From: Mytilus edulis
Lineage: Eukaryota; Mollusca; Bivalvia; Mytilida; Mytilidae
Direction: 5' to 3'
DNA length: 64,000 nt
Assembly (NCBI RefSeq): GCF_963676685.1
Contig: NC_092357.1
Coordinates: 20,295,647 to 20,359,646, forward strand
The position numbers were made by a program, and so were the translations under genes. This document shows positions 11,806 to 25,007 of this stretch, in pieces. The notes beneath the pieces are model-generated. The model worked only from the letters and a program-made list of their open reading frames with translations. It had not been told where the DNA came from and made no database searches. Position 1 is the stretch's first letter. Each line of letters opens with the position of its first letter.

Positions 11806-13770
11806 TGAAACCAGATGCTCCGCAGGGCGTAGCTTTATACGACCGCAGAGGTTGAACCCTGAACGGTTGGGGCAAGTATGGACACAACATTCAAGCTGGA
11901 TTCAGCTCTAAATTTGGATTGTGATTAAATAGTTGACACAGCATAGGTTTCTGACACAGAATGAATGTGTTCTAATGAACTTAAAATTTTTGTTTTCTCT
12001 TAGAGCAATTCACTATGCTGTTGAATATTAATCCTCTCAAAAAAATGTTTGAAGAAATTTTCTTTTTTATTTATGAAATTTCAAATGAGAAAAATTGAAC
12101 CCAATTTTTTTAATCACATCCCCCTTTCCCTTATTCCAAAACTAACCTCAATTAAAATTTCTAATGGAGTTTGCAACAATAACTACTCATTTAAATACAT
12201 CATAAAATATTAAGATGTAAAAAAACTGCTTGTTATCACTGAATGGTAAAGATTATTTTAATTTATCAGTTGGTAGTAAAAAGTGAATATACATTGTATA
12301 TTGTATATAACAAAGATTTAAGTTGATTCTGGACAAAAAAAGATAACTCCAATTAAAAAAAAATCTTGCTATTGCACAATATTTTGCAATTAGATATTTC
12401 TTGCTTACTTTTCTGGACAAAGAAAGATAACTCTACTTAATTTTTTTTTTGCTATTTCACAATATTGTGCAATTAGATATTTCTTGCCATTGCGCAATAC
12501 TGTGCAATTGAAAAGACTTGCTATTGCACAATACTTAATATAATAATTTTAGATCCTGATTTGGACCAACATGAAAACTGGGCCCATAATAAAAAATCTA
12601 AGTACATTTTTGGATTCAGCATATCAAAGAACCCCAAGATTTCAATTTTTGTTAAAATCAGACTAAGTTTAATTTTGGACCCCTTGGACTTTAGTGTAGA
12701 CCAATTTGAAAACACGACCAAAAATGAAGAATCTACATATACAGTTAGATTTGGTATATCAAAGAACCCCATTTATTCAATTTTTGATGAAATCAAACAA
12801 AGTTGGACCCCGATTTGGACCAACTTGAAAACTGGGCCAATAATCAAGAATCTAAGTACATTTTTAGATTCAGCATATCAAAGAACCTAACTGATTCATT
12901 TTTTGTCAACAACAAACTAAGTTTAATTTTGGACCCTTTGGACCTTAATGTAGACCAATTTGAAAACGGGACCAAAAGTTAAGAATCTACATACACAGTT
13001 ATGACAGTTAGATTCGGAATATCAAAGAACCCCAATTATTCAATATGGATGAAATCAAACAAAGTTTAATTCTGGACCCTTTGGGCCCCTTATTCTGTTA
13101 TGACCAAAACTCCCAAAATCAATACCAACCTTCCTTTTATGGTCATAAACCTTGTGTTTAAATTTCATAGATTTCTATTTACTTATACTAACGTTATGGT
13201 GTGAAAACCAAGAAAAATGCTTATTTGGGTCCCTTTTTGGCCCCTAATTCCTAAACTGTTGGGACCTAAACTCCCAAAATCAATACCAACCTTCCTTTTG
13301 TAGTCATTAACATTGTGTTTAAATTTTATTGATTTCTATTTACTTAAACTAAAGTTATTGTGCGAAAACCAAGAATAATGCTTATTTGGGCCCTTTTTTG
13401 GCCCCTAATTCCTAAACTGTTGAAACCAAAACTCCCAAAATCAATCCCAACCGTTCTTTTGTGGTCATAAACCTTGTGTCAAAATTTCATAGTTTTTATT
13501 AACTTAAACTAAAGTTATAGTGCGAAAACCAAGAAAATGCTTATTTGGGCCCTTTTTGGCCCCTAATTCCTAAAATGATGGGACCAAAACTCCCAAAATC
13601 AATACCAACCTTCCTTTTGTGGTCATAAACCTTGTGTTAAAATTTCATAGATTTCCATTCACTTTTACTAAAGTTAGAGTGCGAAAACTAAAAGTATTCG
13701 GACGACGACGCCAACGTGATAGCAATATACGACGAAAAAATTTTCAAATTTTGCGGTCGTATAAAAAAGG
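11806..13770 (+). mobile_element. TTTATACGACCGCA element, copy 1
   Basis: Inverted ends TTTATACGACCGCA (11,834-11,847) and TGCGGTCGTATAAA (13,752-13,765), preceded by CCAGATGCTCCGCAGGGC. The right half holds about four tandem units of roughly 158 bases with CTCCCAAAATCAATACCAAC, CTTGTG and AAACTAAAGTTA. A GACGACGACGCCAACGTGAT tract sits near the right end. No long coding frame. An inverted copy is at 25,660-27,380. I recognise it as a recurrent mussel repeat; a non-autonomous DNA transposon is likely. Confidence 0.8.
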
Positions 13771-14098
13771 GGGGGTCAATATTCCTTGACACTTCAATAC
13801 CTTGGATTTTTTATTAAATTCATTGCAAAAATTGTTGGAAGTCTTTAAAGAAGTAGAACAAACAAGAAAAAATCAGCAAACAATGATCTTGATATTGAAA
13901 GTTTATGTTCCTGTAGCCCAAAATGAAATTTTCAAGTATTTTCTATCAAAGTCATACATTACAGTCAGTTTAAATTGAGCTGTGAAATTTTTATTATAAG
14001 TCGCATAATGCTCAGATAGGCTGTTTTAAACTACAAATTGACTAAGGATTAAGAAGAAAGCAAAATAAAAGATTTCTAATCAACTTTTTTGTCTCTTT

Positions 14099-14549
14099 AG
14101 GTGTCATACCACCAATTACTCCCTCAAATTTAGAACGTATGTGAAAGTAGGCCTACTCGGACAAAAAAAAGTGCATTTGATGTCATTGTTCACCTAAACT
14201 AACTAACAAATTTGCAGAAATGAAACTTTTGTTGAAAGAGAAATATATTAAGACCATTTTGAGCCAAAATTTACCTGTCTATGAGTTTGCATTAAAAATT
14301 GAGGATTAATGTGCTCCATAGTATACTAATTTAAGATTTCCAGAAAACCAGGGGTTATTTTTAGTGGTACCTCCTTTCGGAAGCTCTCTGCTTTCTTATA
14401 TGATTTTGAATGTATGTTGAAAATTGGCATGCAGAAAGGTGACACCTGTACAATTCAGGATATACCTAGTTTCTATGAAGCTAAACTTAAGGTAAAATAT
14501 TTAGAAAGCTGTGAAAATTGCAATATTTGGTTGAACAGATAGGGACTTT
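14099..14549 (+). repeat. Second, 3'-truncated copy of the GGTGTCATACC MITE
   Basis: Nearly identical to 10,808-11,260 over about 450 bases in the same orientation, but stops at AGGGACTTT and lacks the right inverted end. The two copies flank the TTTATACGACCGCA element. Confidence 0.85.
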
Positions 14550-15010
14550 AAGTTTCACGTATTGCATTTCTTTTTTATAAGCACAAAAATCATTAATTTG
14601 TTATTAAGCCTAGAAACCAACTCTTTTCTTAAAAAATATCTAATATTTAATACCAAACATGCATTTTGGGTTTACGATTGCATGTCTTTTTTTAAAGAAA
14701 GCAACTTGTTTATGTTTTTCCGATTTGAAAATTTTGGAATAAATTTTACCTGTACCATTCGGAACTACTCGGTCTTTCTGGTTTCACGAAGCGAGAATGG
14801 CCGAGTAGTTACGATTGTACCTGTGCTGGAATGTACATTTGGTGGAAAGTAATGGCTGCTGTTTTAATTTTTCTGTAAGTTTAATAATAAACAAAGAACT
14901 ATGTCAATGGTTGTGTGTTATACACTCCGAACCTTACTCTGAGTCAAATTACAGACAAACTACATCATGGATTCAGATTGGGAGGGGTGGTTACACCACA
15001 GGGACTCGGT

Positions 15011-15190
15011 TAGCAGATTAAAATTTTGTAAATCAATGTTTTTAATTTATTTTTTATTATAAACTGCACATTGCCAGAAAACAAAGAAATAGGAATGGCA
15101 ACGTTAAATACGTTAATATAATAATGCAAATAGACAGGAAATAATAAAAAATAAATTAAAAACATTGATCTACAAAATTTTAATCTGCTG
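15011..15190. repeat. 180-bp foldback with 50-bp arms
   Basis: TAGCAGATTAAAATTTTGTA... (15,011-15,060) is the inverted partner of ...TACAAAATTTTAATCTGCTG (15,141-15,190). There are few mismatches and an 80-base loop. GTTACACCACAGGG just to the left also occurs at 16,909. Confidence 0.75.
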
Positions 15191-15465
15191 TAACGGATGG
15201 GGTCGGTGACGACACCTCCCGGGACGTGTAGTGGCCAGTACTTCGTCCCTATTCGACCATCGGGATACCTGATATCAGATTATGGCTGTACAAAAGACAA
15301 TAAATCAAATGAAAACTATATTTTATTCACAAATGTACAGTAATTGCATTAATTTAAACAAAGTCGGAAAGAAAACAGTAGTCAGAAAACTTTCTTAAAA
15401 GGAGTTCAAAAATAGAGTTATTTCAAATGTAAAATGAAAAATAAAGTGTTCCCAGAGTTAGTCTT

Positions 15466-16048
15466 TTAAGGTTCATGTGGACCCTATGGCTAAAATGGCT
15501 GTATTTTCACCTCAAAATTTACTCTGAGTACAGGCAAACCTGTGCACCTGGAAAAGTTTTAAGGCATGGCATGCCCTAGATATTCAAATGCATTGTATGA
15601 TTTAGAAAATTCATAACTTAACTGGATTTTGCCGTACACTTTTTTTCGTCCCTGCAGAAGATGATAAAATTTACAAACAGTTGAGTTTACCTTGATATGG
15701 TCCACTCAGGTACACAGTTTAAATAACCAATTATTGTCAGGTATCTATTGTCCATCTCATGTCCATGTCAAGCAATACAGCTCACTTCAATTATTACCTG
15801 TGGGGAAGTTCTCAAACCTGTTTCCCAACTTTGTTTATTTTGGCACCTTCTGGAGGAATGAAAAAAAGTGCACGGCAAAATCCTGGTAAGTTTTTAGTTT
15901 TCTAAAACATAAAACATATTTGAAATTTATTTATCTAGGGCATGCTATGCCTGAAATTTTTCACAGATGCGCAGGTTTGTCTGTACTCAGAGTAAATTTT
16001 GAGGTGAAAATACGGCCATTTTAGCCATAGGGTCCACATGAACCTTAA
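15466..16048. repeat. TTAA-flanked foldback MITE with 110-bp arms
   Basis: TTAA at 15,466-15,469 and 16,045-16,048 flank inverted arms of about 110 bases: GGTTCATGTGGACCCTATGG at the left and CCATAGGGTCCACATGAACC at the right. The arms include matching CTCTGAGTACAG segments and a GGCATG block. The loop is non-coding. A perfect TTAA on both sides suggests a target-site duplication. Confidence 0.85.
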
Positions 16049-16236
16049 GTAAAATAAAGTAAATTTGCTTCGCGTTGTGTAACCCGAATAATTCAGCCGT
16101 TATATTCTGCTGATCTACAAAGGCTACATTAACGCCTAAACGTCTTCCTCGATCAAGACCGTCAACCGGAAAATTCACACCGCTTTGCAATATGGGAATT
16201 TTGATTTAAATTGGCAGCTAAAGAAGGAGGAGTTCC

Positions 16237-16290
16237 GGATGTTAATTGATGTTAAATGATGTAAACTGATGTTAATTGATGTTAATTAAT
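16237..16290. repeat. Short GATGTTAATT tandem array
   Basis: Four to five units of the 10-12 base word GATGTTAATT or TGATGTAAAC in a row, in non-coding sequence. Confidence 0.75.
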
Positions 16291-16292
16291 TA

Positions 16293-16913
16293 TTATCGGA
16301 TTTGTGTTAATTGGACACACGTGTTTTGTAAGACAATTACAAGACAGTTGCGCAGACTCATTATCCTCATCGCTGCCGATTGGCTCTCTCTCACAGAGAG
16401 CAGGCGACGCGGTCAATGATCACAAGGAGTTCAAGCCCGTGTGGGAGAAAATCGGACACGGAAAGGGCTTGAATTATTCGAGTTACGCGTTGTGTTTTAA
16501 AGTAGTGAAATTGCACCAAAAAGGGGTGACTAACTCTGGCGAACTGCACCGAAGTGGTGGCTAACTCTGAACTTGGGTGGGCTGATGAGTCCGGCGAGTA
16601 TTTGGAGGCCTGTGCAAGGCCGACTCCGACTGAATATCAAATGATATCCTAAACTTGTCATTAAACAGGCTAACTTTAACATAAAAGGTACTGAAGAAAA
16701 GTTAAATAAATGAATATTCTTACAACATTACAGAAACATCAAAAGTTAAATACTAAAACAGTTAAATTAACATTCTTTACTTTTATCCTACTATATTTAA
16801 ATCAAATTTAACTTAAAATAAACATTTAAATACTAAATAAATAATCTGTCCAAAATAAGGGGAATTAACCTAAGCACAATCAAGGCACATCTATTACACT
16901 GCTAACCGGTTAC
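16293..16913. other. Non-coding stretch
   Basis: A frame at 16,304-16,564 has no family resemblance and weak context, so I do not call it a gene. AGTTCAAGCCCGTGTGGGAG is promoter-neutral. CTGATGAGTCC at about 16,582 was considered as a ribozyme core and rejected. Confidence 0.45.
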
Positions 16914-17488
16914 ACCACAGGGGCTTGTTACAATTGCCGGGTTTACTATCCATACGAACCCCTAAAAAAACACAAGGGAGGAAGCTCATTTGCGACAATG
17001 CTTCAAATTATTGCTGTAAAAATATTCTAAGACTTTCACTTACTTTGTGACCTGGATGAATCTGTTCCCACTTGAATTATCTCTACAATGACATATATTT
17101 ATTACCTTAAGTAACCTCTATAACTATTGTAATCCTTAAAACAAACTCGACATTTCTGAAATAGAACGAATCGAGGCCCTAGATTTGAAAATGAAAGTAC
17201 TAAAGCGACACCTACCGGAAAAAATATTTTTGGCTCTCTCGGGAGTTTACCACAATATGAAGATGAAAGACAGTGTGTACCTAATAATTCCCGCCAATTT
17301 TTACATTATTGAAATCTAAAATACAGTAGACTTCCGTAAAACATAACATTTATGGTACCACCCGAGAGTGCAGAAAATATATTTTACAGCAATAATTTGA
17401 AGCATTGTCGCAAATGAGCTTCCTCCCTTGTGTTTTTTTAGGGGTTCGTATGGATAGTAAACCCGGCAATTGTAACAAGCCCCTGTGG
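16914..17488. repeat. 575-bp foldback with 110-bp arms
   Basis: ACCACAGGGGCTTGTTACAA... (16,914-17,027) is matched by its inverted copy at about 17,373-17,488. The match runs through GTTTACTATCCATACGAACC, a CACAAGGGAGGAAGCTC block and TTCAAATTATTGCTGTAAAA. The loop of about 345 bases is non-coding. Open frames across the arms are by-products of the inverted repeat. Confidence 0.85.
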
Positions 17489-17529
17489 TTACACAACTAA
17501 CAGAGTGTCTCAATTCGAAAATAAATATC

Positions 17530-18090
17530 AATTTAATTTCATGTTCTACTTCTACTATTTAATGACCGCCTTCAACACATTGAAGTTTACGTCACCTGTA
17601 CTGCGCATTGCTTTGTGAAGACATATATGCAGTGAAATATAACAAATTTGTGATAATAAACAAAAACAAATTTTTTTTTACATAGTGGTAGTGCATATTT
17701 TTAATTTATTATTTTTAAATATTAAGATAAAACTATTTACACATGATGAATTTACTGACTGTAGGTGTAGTTTGAGACGGCTACTATGAATGACTCTATA
17801 GAGTCGCTCATCACAATGCTCAGGGGAAGGCTGTTCCAGATTTTAATTGTGCATGGGAAAAATTATTGTTGTCTTATTTGGGTTCTGCAGGATGGAATTT
17901 GGTATGAGAGTGTGTGCATGTTCCTGGACTGTCTGAGCGGTTGAATAAGTCTGTCTGTTTTTGTTATTGCAATGAAATGATATGTAATTTTATAGAACAT
18001 GACCAGGCGTGCATCTGTTCTTCTGTGTGTTTTAGCATAACATCCTCATCGTCCAAAAGTAGAATTTTCTCGCCTCCATAGTCACCTGTT
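17530..18090 (-). pseudogene. Decayed LINE reverse-transcriptase 3' end
   Basis: This segment is an inverted, diverged copy of 23,490-24,060. It shares GCATGAACATG- and CTGTTCCAG-containing blocks, the CATTGCAATAACA/AATCATTGCAATCAC stretch and the CTTCAACACATTGAAG end. Translation is broken by many stops. The partner at 23.3 kb shows residues typical of the C-terminal region of non-LTR reverse transcriptases, so I assign this copy to the same family on the - strand. Confidence 0.5.
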
Positions 18091-18452
18091 TCTTCACCGG
18101 ACTTTGAATTCTTAGGAATAAAGGTGTATAAATATAAATAATTGCATAGAAGGCATACACCTTGCAAAAAGTTCATTTTCAATTTTACTAAACATGCTAA
18201 AGGAAACTGAATGAACATGATGAAAAGATATCTAAACCTATGTGTTTAATATTTTGGGAAAGCTACAAAATCACAATTTGTAACAAAATTTTGAATTTGC
18301 TACTTAATAAAATCACTGACATAAATTTAAAAAAGACAAGTAATAAAAACCATGAGGCATGCAAAATGTAGAATAAGACATTGTTTTAGTCTTTGTTAAT
18401 TAATATTATTTTTGATTTTTCTGTCTTTTGAATTAATTCAAATTTATTTTTT

Positions 18453-19733
18453 AGCTCACCTGGCCCAAAGGGCCAAGTGAGCTTTTCCCATCACTTGGCG
18501 TCCGTCGTCGTCGTCGTTAACTTTTACAAAAATCTTCTCCTCTGAAACTACTGGGCCAAATTAAACCAAACTTGGCCACAATCATCATTGGGGTATCTAG
18601 TTTAAAAAATGTGTGGCTTGACCCGGCCAACCAACCAAGATGGCCGCCATGGCTAAAAATAGAACATAGGGGTAAAATGCAGTTTTTGGCTTATAACTCA
18701 AAAACCAAAGCATTTAGAGCAAATCTGACATGGGATAAAATTGTTAATCAGGTCAAGATCTATCTGCCCTCAAATTTTCAAATGAAACTGACAACCCGTT
18801 AATGGGTTGCTGCCCCTGAACTGGTATTTTTAGGGAATTTTTGCTGTTTTTGGCTATTATCTTGAATATTATTATAGATAGAGATAAACTGTAAACAGCA
18901 ATAATGTTCAGCAAAGTAAGATTTACAAATAAGTCAGCATGACCAAAATGGAGCATGACCAAAATGGTCAGTTGACCCCTGAAGGAGTTATTGCCCTTTA
19001 TAGTCAATTTTTAACCATTTTTTATAAATCTAAGTTATCTTTTACAAAATTCTCCACTGAAAATGCTAGGCCACAATCATCTTTGGGGTATCTTGTTTGA
19101 AAAATGTGTCCCATGACCTGGCCATTCAACCAAGATGGCCGCCACGGCTAAAAATAGAACATAGGGGAAAAATGCAGTTTTTGGCTTATAACTATGAAAC
19201 CAAAGCATTTAGAGCAATTCTGACAAGAAGTAAAATTGTTAATCAAGTCAATATCTATCTGCCCTGAATTTTTCAGATGAATTGGACAACTGGTTGTTGG
19301 GTTGCTGCCCTCCAATTGGTAATTTTTAAAGAAATTTTGCTGTATTTGGTTATCTTGAATACTATTATAGATAGCGATCAACTGTAAACAGCAATAATGT
19401 TCAGCAAAGTAAGATCTACAAATAAGTCAACATGACCTAAATGGTCAATTGACCCCTTTAGGAGTTATTGCCCTTTATAGTCAATTTTTAACAATTTTCA
19501 TTAATTGGGTAAATTTATGTAAATTTTTACCAAAATATATAGTTCTCTGTTACTATTAATGAGCAAAGTTCATTATATATATAATTGTAAGAAGCAAAAT
19601 CGTTCAGTAAAGTAAGAACTTCAAACACATCACCATCACCAAAATACAATTTTGTCATGAATCCATTTGTGTCCTTTGTTTAATATGCACATAGACCAAG
19701 GTGAGCGACACAGGCTCTTTAGAGCCTCTAGTT
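18453..19733 (+). mobile_element. Second AGCTCACCTGGCC element, two internal units
   Basis: Begins AGCTCACCTGGCCCAAAGGG, has the CACTTGGCGTCCGTCGTCG tract and ends AGGTGAGCGACACAGGCTC...AGAGCCTC. The interior has two units of about 515 bases, each with AAGATGGCCGCCA, AATAGAACATAGGGG and TTTTGGCTTATAACT. It is diverged from the copy at 7,744-9,630. Non-coding. Confidence 0.8.
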
Positions 19734-19734
19734 A

Positions 19735-19876
19735 AACTAGATACCCCAATGATGATTGTGGCAAGTTTGGTTAAATTTGGCCCAGTAGTTTCAGAGGAGA
19801 AAATTTTTGTAAAAGTTGACAACGATGGACGCAAAGTGATGGGAAAAGCTCACTTGGCCCTTTGGGCCAGGTGAGC
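19735..19876 (-). mobile_element. Inverted solo end of the AGCTCACCTGGCC element
   Basis: Reads, on the - strand, AGCTCACCTGGCCCAAAGGG followed by the first 140 bases of the family. It ends at the ACTAGATACCCCAATGATGA block. It abuts the right end of the preceding copy in opposite orientation, so the pair could form a hairpin. Confidence 0.8.
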
Positions 19877-20200
19877 TAAAAATTAGACAGTTGGTTTTCT
19901 TAATACCACAAAAGAAAGGTTTGGATTGAATTTAGGAAGGATGGTCCCAACTGTTTTGGAATTTGGGCCCAAAATAAGCATTTTTCTAGTTTCTTGATGT
20001 GCAATGTAACATGTACATGTAAAGTAAAAGTTTAAACTTGTGATCATTTAAGTAATTTGATTGCTCTAAAATTGTACCACAATGTTAAATATCACAAGTA
20101 GAAGATTGGGATTCATTATAAGGGTTATTGGTCCAACAGATCAGGAACTAAGGGTTAAAAAGGGTCCAAAACCAGCATTTTTCTAGATTGCAGATACATG

Positions 20201-20594
20201 TAATAGACAACTTTCGAGTTCGATGCAAATCCTTGAAAAACTCTGGTTTTAGTGAACATCATTCGTGCATTTAGGGGCATCGTCATTTCCGTTCAGTGTT
20301 GAGCGAGTGTTCGGAAAACTATAATGAAATTTTGTACAAATTATTATGCAAATTAAATTCTCTTAATTGACAATCAGAACTGCTATCATCGGGGAATTGT
20401 AATTAAGTACATGTACTTACAAAACAAACATTATTTCTAGTTTATCCTGCACAATGACAATCACTAAGACGCTTGATGAACTTGAATAGTGCAGGGATAC
20501 AGGCGATCCCTTCTATCTGGTAAATGACGTCATAAAGGTGTGCATAATTGACGAGTTTTCGTTGGTGACGGATGAACTCGAAAGAGGTCTATTA
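20201..20594. repeat. 394-bp MITE with TAATAGAC ends
   Basis: Left end TAATAGACAACTTTCGAGTT, right end AACTCGAAAGAGGTCTATTA, inverted with few mismatches. The interior is non-coding and includes a perfect TGACGTCA palindrome at 20,525-20,532. Confidence 0.75.
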
Positions 20595-23284
20595 CTTGTG
20601 TGCAATTAGGTGTATGAATCTCTCTGACATTGATACTAATACCACAATGATCCATATATCAAAGTGAAGGCTGGGATTGAGGATTGGGGTTATTTGCCTC
20701 AAACATAAGGGGCCAGAAAAATTTTCTAGTATTCAGACCAAGGGTCAGGAAATGGTCATATTTGCCAGTCTTGTCCTAAACTGAAAGTATTTTGTCCTAA
20801 ACGAGTAATTGGGATTTAGGACAAATTTTATTTTCCAACAGAAATAATTTCGGTCATTTCATTGAGATTGAGTTTCAAAATAGCCATTTGAACATCTTTT
20901 TTTTTTTTTTTTTTTTTTCTATTTCCTGTAATTAAACTGCCACTCCAGTAAAGTGTTATAATCCCGAGGGCCCTCCTAATAACTATATTAATGCCTCAGC
21001 ATGCTCAGGGAGCTTTGGCTAATGATCGCTTATCTCTTTACCTGTGTTTTTAATTAACACCTGGCTATTAATCATAAGCTCAGAACTAATATTATAAAGA
21101 AATCAAAATTCCATTACAACTATCTTCATTATTTAATTACTTTCAGCCAAAACAATTGTCAACTATGATTTAAAACTTTAATTTACGTAGAAAAAAGTAT
21201 TTTTTCACTAAACACACGTGCTTTGTTTACTACGTAATACACATGCTTGAAATTCTCTCCTCCGCAAATAAGACTTATAAGATAAATTTAAAATGATTAC
21301 ATGCTTAATAAAGCAAGTGTAACTATTATCATTGATAGTCAAACACTATCAAAGGTAAAAAAATTAAAAAGCCGATGATTTCCTGTGAATTTGGTAAACA
21401 AAACTTATCCCGGAAATGAGTCCGGAATTGTTCGTTTTAGTATTGTCTTAAAATATCTGGTATTAAATTTGACTTCAAAATTGAAAGAAACGTGAGCGAT
21501 GACTGAGAAGATTATCGTTTTAAGTCATTAAAATCATTTTATTTTTAAACTGTTGCCTTCCCTTAATTGCTCTTGATTGATTTTTAGGAAAATGGTAGGT
21601 ACAATCATGAAGTTAATGCGATGCAACAGTTAAACAAGTTTGTTAATGCGACGAGTATGTCAGAGCACTGTCCCTGGCATACATTTGTACTAATGCAGTA
21701 ATGTGATTTTGACAATCTTTTTAAGTTGTATCAAAATGACCGAAATTACGTGAAAAAATTTCCGGATCCTTGATTCAGATCATAATTTTACTTGTGTTAA
21801 AGCGTATGGATCTTTCTGAAATTGTACTATAAGGTTCCAGACTACAAAGGAAAGGCTGGCATTGAGTTTAGGACTTTTGCTCCAAGGGGTGTTTCAATTA
21901 GTTTTTGTTAACAGGGGCTTGCCAAAAAATTCTTCATGCTCTGCTGTCATTGATATGGACTATCAATGACTACTTGTACCACACACTGAGTTTTTGTAGT
22001 CTAGATACATGTAGGAAGGCTTTAATCCAATGTAAGATGTTTTTTCGCCATGCCATCACTGAAGCATGACCGGAGTGGGCCCCCTCTTAGGTATCCAAGG
22101 GGCCCCCACTTATGAGAATTTCTGGATCCACCACTGGGTGTCGAATGCTTTTTCAAAATCCAAAATAAATAGAGCTTGAATTGGACTAAGGATTTGGAAG
22201 AATCTGTAATCAGTACTTATGATCTTATCACTAAAGTTCTTATGTTTACATGTTCCATTAAAGTCGAAATTTATAAATGTTACACAATAACTTACCTTAA
22301 TCTAGAGAAAAATGTCGAGCGCATTCTTAATTCTCTGAGACAGAGACTGATGATTTGGAAGAACAGAAACGGCAAAGTATATCACAAGAACAGATAAGAA
22401 CTTGGAACGTTCACTTCTGTTCTGTTTAATAGTGTGGTAGAATTATAATAAATCCGCCAAAATTCACTACATAATTGTACCACATTAATTGTTTTATCCA
22501 AAAACAATTGCTAAAAAAGTACACGAAAATAGGTGACGTACTTGGCATCATATGCCGATTTGTGTACACTAGAAATGTAGGTCATATAAAAAAAAACTAG
22601 CTAACGGTAATCACCTTGTTCTATAAATAGACAGGTGGAGACCAACGCCATTTTAGTTCTTTTTTGAACTATTTAATGCGCAACCAGTCGCGCAGGAGAT
22701 TCCGGATGTTTCATAGGAATTTCCATATTATGAATACAGCTGAAAGGAAGAACGTCTGCTACAGTAGAGATCGACAATGTAACCCATAAGCGCATTTAAA
22801 TGGTATTATCAAAAAATAATTGAATGTATATAACATGTAAAAATATTTATTATAAATATAATTACCAAAAAAAAAAAGAAAGATCTACCCAAAAAAATGA
22901 GGATTTAGATATTTTATTTTTATTTTTGGCAATAGCTATTTTTGCAGTACTGTCAGATCACAGCCAAAGGAGTTCAAACTCCTGTGCACTAATTAAAATT
23001 TAACAACTGCTGTGATTTAAGCCATCAAAATAGAATTTTCTATAGAAATGGCTATTTTCATTTATCTGCACCAGCAATGACAGCAATATATATAGACTAT
23101 AGTGAACTTGTTATTGTGCTGATGGAAGTTTTTATCAGTTTAATATCTATGAAAATGTGCAGTCAACATAAAAGAATCAAATACTTACTGATATAACAGT
23201 ATTAAAATAAGAAAACAGCCAACAATATTTGAAATACATATAATTGTTTAAAAAATTTAAACATCTATTGGTCAAAGTGAAAAC
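20595..23284. other. Non-coding stretch with solo repeat ends
   Basis: No gene is supported. A run of 22 T lies at 20,897-20,918. TTTCTGGATCCACCACTGGG at about 22,118 looks like a terminal fragment of a CAGTGGTGGATCC-type hAT element. The remainder is AT-rich and unassigned. Confidence 0.5.
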
Positions 23285-24080
23285 ATCAGTTCACCTCAGT
23301 ATAAAAGGAACAGGGCATACAAATCTTTAGTTGGACCATCACTAGGATATTTAGTCGGGGAACATTGCTTTAAAGAGGATTTAAACAAAATAGAAAAGTA
23401 CAAAGAAGGGCTGTAGGATTTGTCACAAACCAATACACAGATACAAATGTACACCTCAAGCGTTATAGTGACATAAAAAAAAACACACATTGTATGCCTG
23501 GTCATGTTTTATAAAATCATTGCAATCACAACAACAGACTAGTTCACCTGTTAGACATGCACACACTCTTACTATCAGATTCCTTCCAGCAGAACACAAA
23601 TAAGGCAATAATCATTTTTTCTGCAAAAACAAATAAAAACTGGAACAGCCTTCCACTGAGAACCTACACCACAGTCAGTAATTTCATCGCGTGTGAATAG
23701 TTTTATCTTTATATTAAAAAAGAAAGTAAATAAAATATGTATGCACTGCCATTATAAATGTAAAAATGTTATAACCTTTGTTACTAAGTACACATTTGTA
23801 AATTTTCACTGTATATACATGTATGTCTATACAAAGCAATGCACAGTACAAGCCCTGCAGTCTGTGTCAAATTGTTTTAGGGTTTGTCTGACCGAAAAAG
23901 AAATTTGAAATATTTCTTCTATATATACATGATATATTTAACTTAAAATTATGAAAATTTTCTTGTTGGACAGACAGAGTTTAGGATACTCTGTACAAGT
24001 GTCAAAAACTTCAATGTGTTGAAGGCAGTCATTAAATTACAGAGTAAAAGTAGAAGACAGTATGAATTTATAATTTAACA
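23285..24080 (+). pseudogene. Decayed LINE reverse-transcriptase 3' end
   Basis: Joined across frames, the translation gives pieces such as VQRRAVGFVTNQYTDT, a tyrosine-lysine-rich stretch and NWNSLPLRTYTT. These resemble the RRAARFV...WNSLP C-terminal region of non-LTR retrotransposon reverse transcriptases. Stops and frameshifts break it throughout. An inverted relative lies at 17,530-18,090. The tail after 23,700 is AT-rich 3' sequence. Confidence 0.55.
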
Positions 24081-24489
24081 ACACAAAAATTAAAATTGAG
24101 CATCCATTTGTAACTACATGTAAGAAAAATATCCAGGGGCGTAGCTAGAACGAAATGATGTGCAAGCAAATACTGCCGAGCGGAGCGATGCGAAAAAATT
24201 TTGGGACCCTTTTATGCAAATTTTTTTTTTTTTTCGGTTTTCGGTCATAGGACGGTTAAAAGAGGAGCTACATGTAGAAAGGACTTATAAACAATTTATG
24301 AATGAAAACTATTAATTAATCTTCTGAATAGAGTAAATAATGGTAAATTGAATACATAAACAACACATTTTTGTGATACCGAAATTACTCAAAATTGTCC
24401 AAAATCTGCTCTTCGGGTCTAGGCAGAAACGAACTTCTCTATTACTTTGTCAATATTAACACTGAATTCCCGATGAATATGCAGTAATT

Positions 24490-24930
24490 CCTAAGCGATG
24501 ATAACCTGTCGTTGTTCATTGTTGATCGTACATTTGCAAGTTTCCAACAGACGTAGTACCTTGATATATCTCCACGGTAGCACTCGCGAGGTGTTATAAA
24601 TCAGCGTACGTGTTCGCCATCGAGCGACCTCCCAATTGAATTCGTCAAAATTACATGCCAGGTCAGTTTCGTATGTCTCAGAGATTTCTTCGTTTGTTAT
24701 ATTTCCAACAACACAAGGAAGCAGATACGGCGCAAAGAAGCGATTTTCTAATAATACCAGACGCGACTCCACTCTCCAGTTTCATTATCATATGGTCTAT
24801 GAACGCAAAATATAATGAGACTTTCCAATACTGTTTTGGCGTGTTTGCAGGGTGATTGGGTCTTGTTGCCTGTCGAACACATCGCCTTGGGATCTGATAA
24901 ATTTAATGCCGATTGGAACATCTCATTCCA
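24490..24930 (-). pseudogene. hAT transposase relic (zf-MYM / P52rIPK-like)
   Basis: Reading the - strand, an upstream block shows PITLQTRQNS...KSHYI followed by residues resembling the FIDHMI segment. An open stretch with DEFNWEVARWRTRT and LPWRYIKVLRLLETC follows. This order (PR.CGRQ..R, then a helix before L..RF, then W..RW, then a C-terminal helix with vL..L) is that of hAT-type proteins annotated as 52-kDa-repressor-like or zf-MYM1. At least one stop and frame change occur upstream of 24,772. It lies within a mobile element with hAT-type ends, which supports the call. Confidence 0.5.
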
Positions 24931-25007
24931 AACAGATAAACCGTACTCCGTAAAATGTGCTCCGAAACTACATGTACATGTCTTAGACTGAGTATAACAA
25001 ATTCAAA

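Noticed and set aside
12521-12890. Overlapping frames on both strands
   Set aside because: Created by tandem units of the TTTATACGACCGCA element.
16304-16564. 86-codon frame with mixed composition
   Set aside because: No motif, no splice context and neighbours are all foldback repeats.
16575-16650. CTGATGAGTCC as a hammerhead core
   Set aside because: No stem II partner and no GAAA follow it; a nearby hairpin (GGCCT/AGGCC) does not fit the fold.
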